The position numbers and the translations under genes are program-made. The notes below the pieces were generated by a model. It was given only the letters and a program-made list of their open reading frames with translations, was not told the origin of the DNA and did no database searches. From the NCBI GenBank assembly GCA_040768125.1, contig JAXGNG010000006.1, positions 1 through 64,000 on the forward strand: DNA of 64,000 bases. The letters are read 5' to 3'. This DNA comes from RBG-16-49-21 sp040768125 (GTDB taxonomy: Bacteria; Spirochaetota; UBA4802; UBA5550). Below are positions 1-8,581 of the stretch, one piece after another. Within the stretch, counting starts at the first letter, position 1. The number at the start of each line of letters is the position of its first letter.

Positions 1-1404
1 TCCCGTGATCTTGAGGAAGCCGTCCTCGTCGACCAGGCCGATGTCGCCGGTTCGGAAAAAACCGTCGGGCATGATGGCCTCCCGCGTGGCTTCCTCGTTC
101 TTGTAGTACCCCGCCATGACCTGGGGACCCTTGATCAGTATTTCGCCGTCATCGGCGATCTTCACCGTGGTCTCCGGTATCGGCTGTCCCACCGTGGCGG
201 GCTTTATGAACCAGGGACGGTTGAAGTTGGTGATCGGCGTGGTCTCAGTGAGGCCGAATCCCTCGAGAATCTTCAATTCCATACCGATGAAGAACTCCGC
301 GTCGGACTGGGAGAGGGGGGCCCCCCCCGATATGGCGAAGCGGAGCCTGTCCATGCCGAGGGTCACCTTGAGCTTCGAGAGAACCAGCTTATCGGCCAGG
401 CGGTACTTGAAGGCGAAGAAGCCCTTCCTGGGAAGGTCGCGGCACACCAGGGGGAGGTTCTTCGCCGCCTGGCGCATGGCGAAGTTGAATATCTTCTTTT
501 TCAGGCCCGGGGCTCCCGCGACCTTCGCGAGTATGCCGGCGTGGACCTTTTCGTAGATGCGGGGCACGCTGATGATGATCGTGGGCCGCACCTCCTGGAA
601 ATTATCCAGGAGCTTCTCGATGCTTTCGGCGAAGGCGGTTTTCGCACCCGACCAGAGCGCGCCGTGGAAGCCGGCGGTCCTTTCAAGGGAGTGGGAGAGG
701 GGGAGGAAGGAAAGGTAGAGGTCCTCCTGGGTGAGGAGGTCCTTCCCCGTTTTCGGGTCCCGCATCTCCGACAGGGTGTTGCGCACGTTCGACACGTAGT
801 TGTTGTGCGTCAGCATGACGCCCTTCGGGTTTCCCGTTGTGCCCGAGGTGTAGATGAGGGTCGCCAGGTCTCCGGGATCGATGTTGGCGAGGCGCGTTTC
901 GAATACCTCCTTTTTCTGGTTTCCCTCGCCGCTCTTCAGGGCCTCGGCGAGGGTGAGGACGTTCTCCCCCTTGCTCGATGGCTCGTCGAAAACGATTATT
1001 TCCTTCATCCCCGGCAGCTTGGAACGGATCGAGAGGATCCTCTTGAGGTGGTCCTCCGTGCCCACGAAGCAGATTTTCGAGTCGGAATTGCCCAGTATGT
1101 ATTCCGATTCCTCCGCCGAGTTGGTTGCGTAGATCGGCACGTCCACGGCTCCGATGGAGTTTATCGCCAGGGCCGTCAGGTGCCATTCCCACCGGTTGGG
1201 GGAGAAGAGTCCCACCTTGTCGCCCTTTTCCACCCCGATCGAGAGGAGGAAGTAGGCCAGGTTGTGGACCATGTCGTTCATTTCGTTCCAGGTGATGTCG
1301 AGCCACGCGCCTTCTTTTTTGTATGATGCGTAGGGTTTGTCCCCGTATTTGGCGGCGCTGTTCTGAAATACCGCCGCCATCGAATTTTCCTGAAATTGCG
1401 CCAT
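1..1404 (-). CDS. Long-chain fatty acyl-CoA synthetase (AMP-forming), 3' end cut by window
   Basis: An adenylate-forming ligase that would activate a fatty acid to its acyl-CoA with ATP and CoA, the entry step to beta-oxidation or lipid synthesis. The 468 visible codons start at an ATG (1404) behind a strong Shine-Dalgarno (AAGGAGGT). The reverse strand shows the AMP-binding P-loop YTSGTTGNPKG, the block ending in GGAPLS, the GFGLTETTP motif and the GDIG motif near the window edge. The C-terminal domain with the catalytic lysine lies beyond base 1. It is divergent from the chemoreceptor gene at 1560. The family is clear; chain-length preference is not visible. Confidence 0.93.
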   Translation of the reverse strand, partial: MAQFQENSMAAVFQNSAAKYGDKPYASYKKEGAWLDITWNEMNDMVHNLAYFLLSIGVEKGDKVGLFSPNRWEWHLTALAINSIGAVDVPIYATNSAEESEYILGNSDSKICFVGTEDHLKRILSIRSKLPGMKEIIVFDEPSSKGENVLTLAEALKSGEGNQKKEVFETRLANIDPGDLATLIYTSGTTGNPKGVMLTHNNYVSNVRNTLSEMRDPKTGKDLLTQEDLYLSFLPLSHSLERTAGFHGALWSGAKTAFAESIEKLLDNFQEVRPTIIISVPRIYEKVHAGILAKVAGAPGLKKKIFNFAMRQAAKNLPLVCRDLPRKGFFAFKYRLADKLVLSKLKVTLGMDRLRFAISGGAPLSQSDAEFFIGMELKILEGFGLTETTPITNFNRPWFIKPATVGQPIPETTVKIADDGEILIKGPQVMAGYYKNEEATREAIMPDGFFRTGDIGLVDEDGFLKITG

Positions 1405-1559
1405 TGTAACCTCCTTAACTGATCCCTCTTTTTTTTGATACGTATCCCGCGCCCGTGGGCCGGGCGAAATGCGTGCCGTTTGATGATCCAAGGAACTTAT
1501 GCTGTAATCACGCTACTGAGTACGACTCTGTATGGTTGGGCATCGTGTAAAATCTAGCG

Positions 1560-3911
1560 GTGATGAAAAAATCTGTCTACAAAAAAATAACGCAGGGCCT
1601 GCTATTCCGCAGGGGAGCGTCCGCGCGGGCCGGGTTTTTTTTATTGCAATTTTTGCTCGTCTGCTCCATACTATTGATGGATGGGCGATACATGTTCATC
1701 CGCCGCTTGAATGAACAGGTATATGACCGCCTGATTGAATTGGGGAGGCCGCGGAGCCTCCCCGGGGAGCTCCCGATGGAACCACAGAGACTGATCCGGC
1801 AGTTTTTCAAATACGGCGGCATGGTCATAAGCTTCAACCTTTTCCTCACCCTGGTGATTCTCTGCGTCGCCTATCCCGCCTTCTCCGACCTGAGGCTCCT
1901 GGCGTTTTTCCTGGTCATGGTGGCGATATGCTTCGTGCTCCTGAACCTCTACTACCTGACGATGGTGCGGCGCATCCTCCGCTTCCTTTCCGATGACGCC
2001 GGAAACCGCGACGCCCTGGAGAGGGAATTCCGGAAGGCCCCGCGGCGCGTCATGGCGGCCAACGTGCTCACCGTGGTGCTCTTCTACGCCCCTGCCATCC
2101 CGGTCCTCTACCTTTTTTTCGGCTACACCAATATCTATTATCATCTCTACATCCTCCTCATGAGCGTGTTCGTCTTCATTTTTCTCGGCTACAACTCCGT
2201 CGAGGTATGGTACACCAGGACCTATCCACTGGGGCGGTTCGCCATGCCCGTGGCGGTCCAGGGTCTGGGTAGCAAGATAATAAGCATGGTGTTTCCCACG
2301 GTGCTCCTGGCATCGGTCTTCATCATGATTATGCTCTTCTTCACGCAGCAAGGCGTCATCACAAGCGCCATCGACGCCCGGGTCCGCGATAACCTGTACC
2401 AGGTCGCCCCCGGGGCGGAGATGGCGGAGGGCTTCGAGGGCCTGTCGCTCCCCGGGGCCTTCAGGGATTATCAGGGCGCCCTGGTGATCGTGGACGGGGC
2501 CGGATTGGTCCTCGCCTCACTGGATGGGCCCCCTCCGGGGACGTCGATGCGTGACGTCATCGAAAGGGGCGACCAGGCGGCATACCTGTACGAGAAGACC
2601 CTCGAGGCCCTGGATAAGCCCGGCGAGGTGAAGGGCGCAACCATTACCGGGGTATTCCGGGGCAAAAAAGCCCGCTACTTTTTCCACGCCATTCGCGACA
2701 CGGGTAACCATTTGGTGGGAATTTTCGACGACGAGGCCCTCTATGATGATTTCTATCGCGTCATCTTTCTCGAGGCCCTGGCGCTCTTCCTCATCACCCT
2801 CGCCATCGGCATCTGGGTCTACCGGAGGCTCCTGACCATGGCGCGCTCCATTCGCGTGATCATCCCGGCCCTCACCAGGGCCGCGGCCGGGGACCTCTCG
2901 GCGGAGATACGGCTGGTCAAGACGCGCGACATCCTGGAGGATTTCACCCGCACCTTCGTGACCTTCAAGGAGATGGTGAGGGATTTCGTGGTCAAGGCGC
3001 GGGACCTGGCGGAGCTTCTGCGTGGGGAGGCCGAGTCGATCTCCGGTTCGGGGGAGAGGATCAAGACCCTCTCGTCGCAGAACGCCGCCCTCCTCGGGGA
3101 GTCCTCGGGGGGCCTCGAGGAGATCGCCGGGGCCTTCACCACCATCGCCGGGGACGCGGGAAAGCAGATGAGCAATCTCGCGGACCTCGAGAAGACCATG
3201 AACACCCTGGACGAGTCGATGAGGCTACTGGCGAAGGACGCGGAAAACGTCATCACCTCCATGGCGCGGGTCGAGGGGGGGGTCTCGGAGAGCAGCGGCA
3301 TGGTCCGCACCGCCTTCGAGGGGATGAGCACCACCGAGGAGCTCTACCAGGGCATCCTCAACATCATCCAGCTCATATCGGAGATCGCGGACCAGGTGAA
3401 CCTCCTCTCACTGAACGCCTCTATAGAGGCCGCCCGGGCCGGGGAATACGGCCGCGGTTTCGCCGTGGTGGCGGAGGAGATATCGAAGCTGGCGGAGCGC
3501 ACGGGGCTGAGCGTCAAGGAGATCTCGGACCTCATCGTGAGGGGCAACGAGGAGGTGAAGAAGAACATGGCGGTGATCACCCGGGTGCGCGATTCCTACG
3601 AGACCATCGTCGCCAACATCGAGACGGCGGGCTTCACCATCAACGGCTTCATCGACATGATCGTCAAGCGCGGGGACGATATCGCCAATCTCCGGAAGGC
3701 CATCTCCGGGGTGAGCGATTTTTCCGGCGCCCTCTCCGGATCCACGGACCGCGAGCGGGAGCGCACGGTCTCGGTGTTCAGGAGCGTCGAGGGGGTGAGC
3801 CGCGCCGCCTCGGAGTTCGCGGAGCGCTCCGAGGGCCTGGCCCGCTCGTCCGTCACCCTCAAGGAAATGGCCGATTCACTCATCGAGGAGCTTCGGAAGT
3901 TCACGCTCTAG
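1560..3911 (+). CDS. Methyl-accepting chemotaxis-like transducer with multi-helix N-terminus
   Basis: A membrane signal transducer of the chemoreceptor family that would control a CheA kinase. It has about seven hydrophobic helices: one near residue 25, two at about 85-135, then near 165-185, 190-215, 240-262 and 398-420. An extracytoplasmic segment of about 130 residues (265-395) precedes the last helix. A HAMP region follows it, then a long coiled-coil signalling domain. The conserved hairpin tip at about 613-645 contains NLLSLNASIEAARAG and GRGFAVVAEEISKLAE. The start is a GTG at 1560 immediately followed by an ATG at 1563; no strong ribosome site distinguishes them. The multi-helix membrane part is unlike the usual two-helix receptor. 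The ligand is unknown. Confidence 0.9.
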   Translation: MMKKSVYKKITQGLLFRRGASARAGFFLLQFLLVCSILLMDGRYMFIRRLNEQVYDRLIELGRPRSLPGELPMEPQRLIRQFFKYGGMVISFNLFLTLVILCVAYPAFSDLRLLAFFLVMVAICFVLLNLYYLTMVRRILRFLSDDAGNRDALEREFRKAPRRVMAANVLTVVLFYAPAIPVLYLFFGYTNIYYHLYILLMSVFVFIFLGYNSVEVWYTRTYPLGRFAMPVAVQGLGSKIISMVFPTVLLASVFIMIMLFFTQQGVITSAIDARVRDNLYQVAPGAEMAEGFEGLSLPGAFRDYQGALVIVDGAGLVLASLDGPPPGTSMRDVIERGDQAAYLYEKTLEALDKPGEVKGATITGVFRGKKARYFFHAIRDTGNHLVGIFDDEALYDDFYRVIFLEALALFLITLAIGIWVYRRLLTMARSIRVIIPALTRAAAGDLSAEIRLVKTRDILEDFTRTFVTFKEMVRDFVVKARDLAELLRGEAESISGSGERIKTLSSQNAALLGESSGGLEEIAGAFTTIAGDAGKQMSNLADLEKTMNTLDESMRLLAKDAENVITSMARVEGGVSESSGMVRTAFEGMSTTEELYQGILNIIQLISEIADQVNLLSLNASIEAARAGEYGRGFAVVAEEISKLAERTGLSVKEISDLIVRGNEEVKKNMAVITRVRDSYETIVANIETAGFTINGFIDMIVKRGDDIANLRKAISGVSDFSGALSGSTDRERERTVSVFRSVEGVSRAASEFAERSEGLARSSVTLKEMADSLIEELRKFTL

Positions 3912-4086
3912 CGATGGCGGGTCTCCCTTTCGTTTGCCTCCCTGGCCGCGGTGCGGCGCAGGGCCACTGTCCCTCCGCTGTTTTTTTCATCCCCATCGAA
4001 TAATCCATTCCACGGTAATAAAGGCTTGCCCATGCCTGTGAAAGATGCTAGGCTCGGAGCGCACGCCGTCACGAGGGGGAAATGCC

Positions 4087-5433
4087 ATGCTGAAGAACCT
4101 GCTGGGTCCGGAGATTCGGGAGCTCATCGAGCGCAAGGAGTGGGAAACGCTCAAGGAAACCCTGGAGAACTGGGAGGCCCCGGATATCGCTGAGTTTCTC
4201 GACGACATGGACTCCGGTACCGATCGGGTCATCCTCTTCCGCCTTCTCTCCCGCGAGATCGGCGCCGAGGTGTTCGCCGAGCTGGGTACCACGGCCAGGG
4301 AGAAGCTCATGGCAACCATGAACGATCTCCAGATACGCGAGATCCTGATCGACCTTCCTCCGGACGACCGCACCTCGCTTTTCGGGGAACTCCCCGGGGA
4401 GGTCACCCAGCGCCTGGTGAACCTCCTCCCCGCCGGGGAGAGGGGCGAGGCCCTCATGCTCCTCGGGTATCCGGAGCAGAGCGTGGGGCGCCTGATGACG
4501 CCGCACTACGTGGCCGTGCGCCCCGAGTGGACCGTGGGCCGGGCGCTCAACCATATCCGTCGCCGCGGACGGGAGAGCGAGACGATCAGCATGGTCTACG
4601 TCACCGACTCCTCTTGGGCGTTCCTCGACGCCCTGGAGCTCCATCACTTTATCCTGGCCAGCCCGAAAAAGAAGGTGCGGGACCTCATGGACGGGAACTT
4701 CGTGCACCTCAACCCCTACGATGACCGGGAGGAGGCGGTACGCATCATGGAGCACTACAACCTCCCGGCCCTTCCCGTGGTGGACTCGCTCAACGTGATG
4801 CTCGGCATCGTCACCTTCGACGACGTGATGGACGTTGCCAAGGAGGAGGCCACGGAGGATTTTTACCGCACCGCGGCGGTGACGCCCCTTCGCGGAAACT
4901 ACCCCGAGGCCGGTGTGGGCCAGCTCTATAAAAAGAGGATACCATGGCTCATGGTCCTGATCGGCATCAATCTCTTTGCCGGCGCGGCCATGGCCTCCTT
5001 CGAGGAGATGATCTCCCGCGCCGTGGCCCTGGTCTTCTTCCTTCCCCTCCTGATCGACAGCGGGGGGAACGCCGGCTCCCAGTCCGCCACCCTGATGGTG
5101 CGCGCCCTGGCCATGGGGGACGTGCGGCCCGGGGACTGGGTCTCCATGCTCGGCAGGGAGGTCCTCGTGGCGGGGCTCCTGGGGCTCACCATGGGGCTGG
5201 CGGTCTGGGGCCTCGGGATCTACCGCGGAGGTCCCGCCGTGGCCGCGGCGGTATCCCTCGCCATGGTCGCCGTGGTCATGATGGGGAGCGTCATCGGCAC
5301 GCTCCTGCCGTTCCTCCTGAACCTCCTGCGCATGGACCCGGCCACGGCGAGCGCCCCCCTCATCACCTCAATTGCCGACATCTGCGGCGTCCTGATCTAC
5401 TTCTCCATCGCCGCGCGCTTCCTGGGGACGTGA
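4087..5433 (+). CDS. mgtE: Magnesium channel/transporter MgtE
   Basis: A homodimeric Mg2+ channel of the inner membrane, gated by cytoplasmic magnesium. The 448-residue length matches the family. Residues 1-130 form the superhelical N domain (for example EWETLKETLENWE). Two CBS domains follow (about 130-260, with SVGRLMTPHYVAV and NVMLGIVTFDDVMDVA). The C-terminal five-helix pore domain begins at about 285 and contains the diagnostic LLIDSGGNAGSQSATL. I chose the ATG at 4087, which has a GAGGGGGA ribosome site, over an in-frame ATG at 4045 that would add 14 unconserved residues. It is a single gene downstream of the transducer. Confidence 0.95.
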   Translation: MLKNLLGPEIRELIERKEWETLKETLENWEAPDIAEFLDDMDSGTDRVILFRLLSREIGAEVFAELGTTAREKLMATMNDLQIREILIDLPPDDRTSLFGELPGEVTQRLVNLLPAGERGEALMLLGYPEQSVGRLMTPHYVAVRPEWTVGRALNHIRRRGRESETISMVYVTDSSWAFLDALELHHFILASPKKKVRDLMDGNFVHLNPYDDREEAVRIMEHYNLPALPVVDSLNVMLGIVTFDDVMDVAKEEATEDFYRTAAVTPLRGNYPEAGVGQLYKKRIPWLMVLIGINLFAGAAMASFEEMISRAVALVFFLPLLIDSGGNAGSQSATLMVRALAMGDVRPGDWVSMLGREVLVAGLLGLTMGLAVWGLGIYRGGPAVAAAVSLAMVAVVMMGSVIGTLLPFLLNLLRMDPATASAPLITSIADICGVLIYFSIAARFLGT

Positions 5434-5505
5434 AAGGAATACGTCGGCATGTGAGGAGCGGACAGGGGACCCACGGGAGATAAAAAATAATCGAAAAATA
5501 TTTTA

Positions 5506-5533
5506 TTGATTTTTTTCCACCGGTATGTATACT
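5506..5533 (+). promoter_or_regulatory. Sigma-70-like promoter for the small membrane protein
   Basis: TTGATT (5506-5511), a 16-base spacer and TATACT (5528-5533), in an AT-rich stretch about 54 bases before the ATG at 5587. This is a sequence match only. Confidence 0.5.
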
Positions 5534-5586
5534 TGCGTCAGCACAGAGCGAAAAGCGCACCACACTAACAAATCAGAGGAGGCATT

Positions 5587-5946
5587 ATGAACGACGGCGG
5601 AAATGTTATTGGCTGGATAATATACCTGGCGATAATCGTGCTGATGATTGCCGGTATGTGGAAGGTCTTCGAAAAGGCGGGCAAGCCGGGATGGGCCGCC
5701 ATTATTCCGATCTACAACATCATCGTCCTGCTCGAGATCACGGGCAAGCCCATATGGTGGATCGTGCTCTTCCTGATTCCCATCGTCAACTTCGTCATCA
5801 TGATCATCGTATCGATGCAGCTGGCGGTATGCTTCGGTAAAAGCAAGGGCTGGGGCTTCGGACTGCTGGTGATCCTCCCCTTCGTCGGGTACCCGATGCT
5901 CGGCTTCGGACAGGATACGTACTCAGCGCCGGCGCCTGCCGCGTAA
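5587..5946 (+). CDS. Small multi-helix membrane protein, DUF5684-type
   Basis: A 119-residue integral membrane protein with three to four hydrophobic segments. The pattern FEKAGKPGWAAIIPIYN followed by KPIWWIVLFLIPIVN is typical of the DUF5684 family, whose function is unknown. The start has an AGAGGAGGC ribosome site. The C-terminus ends in a short Ala/Pro tail. It is monocistronic: its own promoter-like sequence lies upstream and an intrinsic terminator follows about 25 bases after the stop. Confidence 0.8.
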   Translation: MNDGGNVIGWIIYLAIIVLMIAGMWKVFEKAGKPGWAAIIPIYNIIVLLEITGKPIWWIVLFLIPIVNFVIMIIVSMQLAVCFGKSKGWGFGLLVILPFVGYPMLGFGQDTYSAPAPAA

Positions 5947-5970
5947 CACGAAAGGACACGCTGAAAAAAA

Positions 5971-6000
5971 CGCGCCGCTTCCATGCGGCGCGTTTTTTTT
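5971..6000 (+). terminator. Bidirectional intrinsic terminator
   Basis: Eight-base perfect stem CGCGCCGC (5971-5978) and GCGGCGCG (5985-5992), six-base loop, followed by eight T and preceded by seven A. It can end both the plus-strand gene at 5587 and the minus-strand protease gene ending at 6025. Confidence 0.92.
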
Positions 6001-6024
6001 ATGCCCTGCTCTATCGCGCGCCCC

Positions 6025-6735
6025 TCACACGAGCCTGCCGATATCGAGGACCGTGACGTAGATCATAAGCCCGATGACGCAGAGCCACCCGGCGATGCCC
6101 AGGGGGAGGTGGAGCTTCGCCATGCGCGGGTGGATCTTTTCGAGGAGATAGAGGAATACCTTCCCGCCGTCCAGGGCCGGCACCGGGAGGAGGTTGAAGA
6201 TCGCCAGGTTCAGGCTGATGAGTATTGAAAAATGGAGGGCCTTCACGGGATCGCCGCCGATGAAGGCGCCGCCCCGGCCCACCATGCCGACGATGCCGGA
6301 GAGCTGATCCGGCCGCGAGAAGACCGACAGGAAGGAGAAGGCGAATTCCCTGAACAGGGCGGCCGTCTGGACCGGGGGGTGGAGGAGGAGTCCCTGGATC
6401 GTCAGACCCTCGCGGGCGACGTTGACGGCGGCGAAGAGGATCACCGCCAGGAGTATGTTCGCCCCGGGGCCGCCGAGGGAGAATATCACACGTTTCATGA
6501 CCGGGTACCTGAAAAAATCATTCTCATCCGCCACGGCGGGGAGCACGTATCCCCCCAGGGGAACCAGGGAGAGGCGGTATTCGGTACCCCGGGAGGTGAA
6601 GGCCGCCACCCTGGGGCCGAAACCGATGGAGAGGCGCTCCACCGGGATCCCCGCGAGCTTCGCGGCGACGAAATGGCCCACCTCGTGGACGAGTATGATT
6701 AAGCCGATGATCAGGATTGCCAGCGCTATGTTCAT
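6025..6735 (-). CDS. M50 site-2-type membrane metalloprotease, short form
   Basis: An intramembrane zinc protease related to RseP/SpoIVFB. The N-terminal helix carries the zinc motif HEVGH (about residues 17-21) and the third zinc-ligand motif is PVPALDGGKV near residue 190. At 236 residues it is short, with little room for a PDZ domain, so it is closer to the minimal group of the family. The start at 6735 is chosen because the first transmembrane helix begins there; an upstream in-frame ATG at 6816 would add 27 charged, unconserved residues. It faces the terminator at 5971-6000. The substrate is unknown. Confidence 0.88.
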   Translation of the reverse strand: MNIALAILIIGLIILVHEVGHFVAAKLAGIPVERLSIGFGPRVAAFTSRGTEYRLSLVPLGGYVLPAVADENDFFRYPVMKRVIFSLGGPGANILLAVILFAAVNVAREGLTIQGLLLHPPVQTAALFREFAFSFLSVFSRPDQLSGIVGMVGRGGAFIGGDPVKALHFSILISLNLAIFNLLPVPALDGGKVFLYLLEKIHPRMAKLHLPLGIAGWLCVIGLMIYVTVLDIGRLV

Positions 6736-6966
6736 GCCATGATGCTCCGTTCCGGTAGTGCGCCCATCATGGGCGAAGCCCCGACTCTTGCGCAAGCGAT
6801 TTTTCACCATGGACACGCGGGAAAACGTTTCCCCGGCACTGTCGGGAAAACGCCGGCACGGAAGAAGTTCGTCCCATCTCGATGGCCCCGGGAAACGATC
6901 TGCGCGCGTGCCGAGACGTGAAAGGCGTAACGCCGTATTCTTGCAATTGCGGCGTTAGCCTGTCGG

Positions 6967-7176
6967 TTATTCTTTATAGGGCAGCACGTGCACGGCTTTT
7001 ATCGCGAGGTTAAGTTCGTCACCCGCCTTGATGCCGAGCTCGTCGACGGATTCCGTCGTAATGATCGAAGACATTTCCGCCGGCAGGATGATCTCGAATT
7101 TGACCAGGGACATGATGTCGCCTTTTTTAATGGATTTGACTTTAGCCTTGATAGAGTTTCGTGCCCCGTGTTTCAT
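6967..7176 (-). CDS. Mop-type molybdate-binding protein (TOBE domain)
   Basis: A 69-residue single Mop/TOBE domain, the right size for the small cytoplasmic molybdate-binding proteins (molbindins) that oligomerise to store molybdate. It shows the usual N-terminal motif (ARNSIKAKVKSIKKGDIMS), the ITTESVDELGIKAGDEL segment and a terminal KAVHVLPY. The ATG at 7176 has a GGGAGGAA ribosome site, so the 14 codons upstream of it are excluded. It is the last gene of the selenium/molybdenum-themed minus-strand run. Confidence 0.85.
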   Translation of the reverse strand: MKHGARNSIKAKVKSIKKGDIMSLVKFEIILPAEMSSIITTESVDELGIKAGDELNLAIKAVHVLPYKE

Positions 7177-7214
7177 GCTGTTCCTCCCGCGTAATCGAAA
7201 TATATTGTTTTTGA

Positions 7215-7685
7215 TCATCTTCTCAGGCTTGCCGTGAGCCGAAGCGGATGCAATAGTGCGTCCAGGGCGTCCGTAATGCTGGTGAACACAATATCAGCTG
7301 ACTGCATGGTTTGTGGGAACGCTCCCTCCCGATGTATCACCGCCATGCCCAGCGCGCATCGTTCGACCATCATCCGGTCGTTTCTGCCATTTCCTATGCA
7401 GGCGGTCATTTCAGCACCGAGGCCGTTAACATACGCCAGCTTGGCCTCATCCTGGTTCATTGTGTCGATGACATGCACGGTGCAGGGCCGGTTGATGAAA
7501 TTTTTTTTAACTGTCCCGAAGGTGTCCGCCGTGATCACGTGGATTTTCAGGATTCGGCTTAAGCGATCGACTCGCTTCATAACCCCTGGTACCGGTTTCC
7601 CGTCGAAAGCAATGGTGCCGTTATAATCCAGCACAATGTGGGACAGGGAAAGGTCCCCGAAACCTGGAATTGAGATGCTGATCAT
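7215..7685 (-). CDS. HAD-superfamily hydrolase, soluble P-type-ATPase-like
   Basis: A compact 156-residue HAD protein. Motif I is LDYNGT (nucleophile and acid Asp replaced by the D-x-N arrangement), motif II lies in VITADTFGT, and motif III/IV is GNGRNDRMMVERCALGMAV. This resembles the stand-alone soluble P-type-ATPase-like proteins of unknown function that have only the phosphorylation domain. The ATG at 7685 follows GGAGG. It lies 36 bases after the DUF3343 gene in the same operon. The substrate is unknown. Confidence 0.8.
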   Translation of the reverse strand: MISISIPGFGDLSLSHIVLDYNGTIAFDGKPVPGVMKRVDRLSRILKIHVITADTFGTVKKNFINRPCTVHVIDTMNQDEAKLAYVNGLGAEMTACIGNGRNDRMMVERCALGMAVIHREGAFPQTMQSADIVFTSITDALDALLHPLRLTASLRR

Positions 7686-7721
7686 GCCAACCTCCGGGTT
7701 TGTTGTTGGAAATGTTATACT

Positions 7722-7949
7722 TTACAGGGGCCGCATGTCAATTATTTCAGTTTTCCCCTCAAGAGCCTGGACCAGGGCATCCCTCTGTTCCGGAAGAATG
7801 CGTATGCAGACGCCGCATTCGGTGCTGATCGACTTTGGCACGGGTATGATCTTGTGCGGTATCCGGAGCTTTGCCAGTAGCTTCTCCGCCTGGATCACGT
7901 GGTTCACCGATCTGAAGAGCGCGATGAGATATTCCTGTTTTCCCGTCAT
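7722..7949 (-). CDS. DUF3343 protein, putative selenium/sulfur carrier-like
   Basis: A 75-residue protein of the DUF3343 family, with the typical start (YLIALFRSVNHVIQAEKLL) and the C-terminal ECGVCIRI segment holding two cysteines. Family members recur next to yedF and are considered part of the labile-selenium maturation set for molybdenum hydroxylases. Its start overlaps the yedF stop by four bases, indicating translational coupling. Confidence 0.85.
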   Translation of the reverse strand: MTGKQEYLIALFRSVNHVIQAEKLLAKLRIPHKIIPVPKSISTECGVCIRILPEQRDALVQALEGKTEIIDMRPL

Positions 7950-8566
7950 GGCTGGACGATGCGGCCCGCCCCGGACATGGTGCCGGCGATGTCGTACATG
8001 TTCGAAACGATGCCCGCCGCCACATCCCCCGTCAACTCGAAGAAATTAAGGCAGGTGCCGCATACCAGGATCTTCACTCCCTTCTCTTCGAGGGCCTTCA
8101 GGTCGTCGAGCACGGCTGAGCCATTTACCGCCAGGCGCACGCCCGTGTTGTAGAAGACGAGAACATCCGGGCGGTCATCGAGATCCTGGATCGTGTGAAT
8201 GAAGGCCTTCATCAAAATGGTTCCCAGTTCGTCGTCCCCCTTCCCCATGGTGTCCGAGGCGATGACGAAGACGTTCGGGCCCCCCGGCGCAGGTTTTCCG
8301 CTGATGTCGCAGGGCAGTTCTTCAACGGGTATGGCCTTATCCATGCTGGCGCCGGGACCTTTCGTGATATGCAGGGAAAAGATCCCGCCCGGCTGCTCCG
8401 TGACCTGGATCGAACAGCCCGCGCTCGAGGCGAGGCGCATCACGTTCTCGCGCGACGTCACGTTGTCCACCAGTACCGTCACGTCGTCGTTCGCTTCAAG
8501 CGCCTTCTTGGTGAGAATCACCGGTTGAGGGCATGACAGCCCCTTCGCGTCCACTAGAAATGACAT
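7946..8566 (-). CDS. yedF: Selenium-metabolism sulfurtransferase-like protein YedF
   Basis: A 206-residue two-domain protein. Residues 1-75 are a TusA-like domain with the carrier motif GLSCPQPV. The C-terminal part is a DsrE-like domain with LVCGTCLNFFEL. This is the layout of the YedF family linked to selenium metabolism in genomes that have selD. It overlaps the DUF3343 gene and follows a cysteine desulfurase by 15 bases, so sulfur or selenium could pass from the desulfurase to YedF. No selD lies in this window. Confidence 0.92.
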   Translation of the reverse strand: MSFLVDAKGLSCPQPVILTKKALEANDDVTVLVDNVTSRENVMRLASSAGCSIQVTEQPGGIFSLHITKGPGASMDKAIPVEELPCDISGKPAPGGPNVFVIASDTMGKGDDELGTILMKAFIHTIQDLDDRPDVLVFYNTGVRLAVNGSAVLDDLKALEEKGVKILVCGTCLNFFELTGDVAAGIVSNMYDIAGTMSGAGRIVQP

Positions 8567-8581
8567 GGCAATCTCCTGGTT

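Noticed and set aside
541..1326. 261-codon plus-strand frame opposite the acyl-CoA synthetase
   Set aside because: The minus strand has the ligase motifs and a strong ribosome site.
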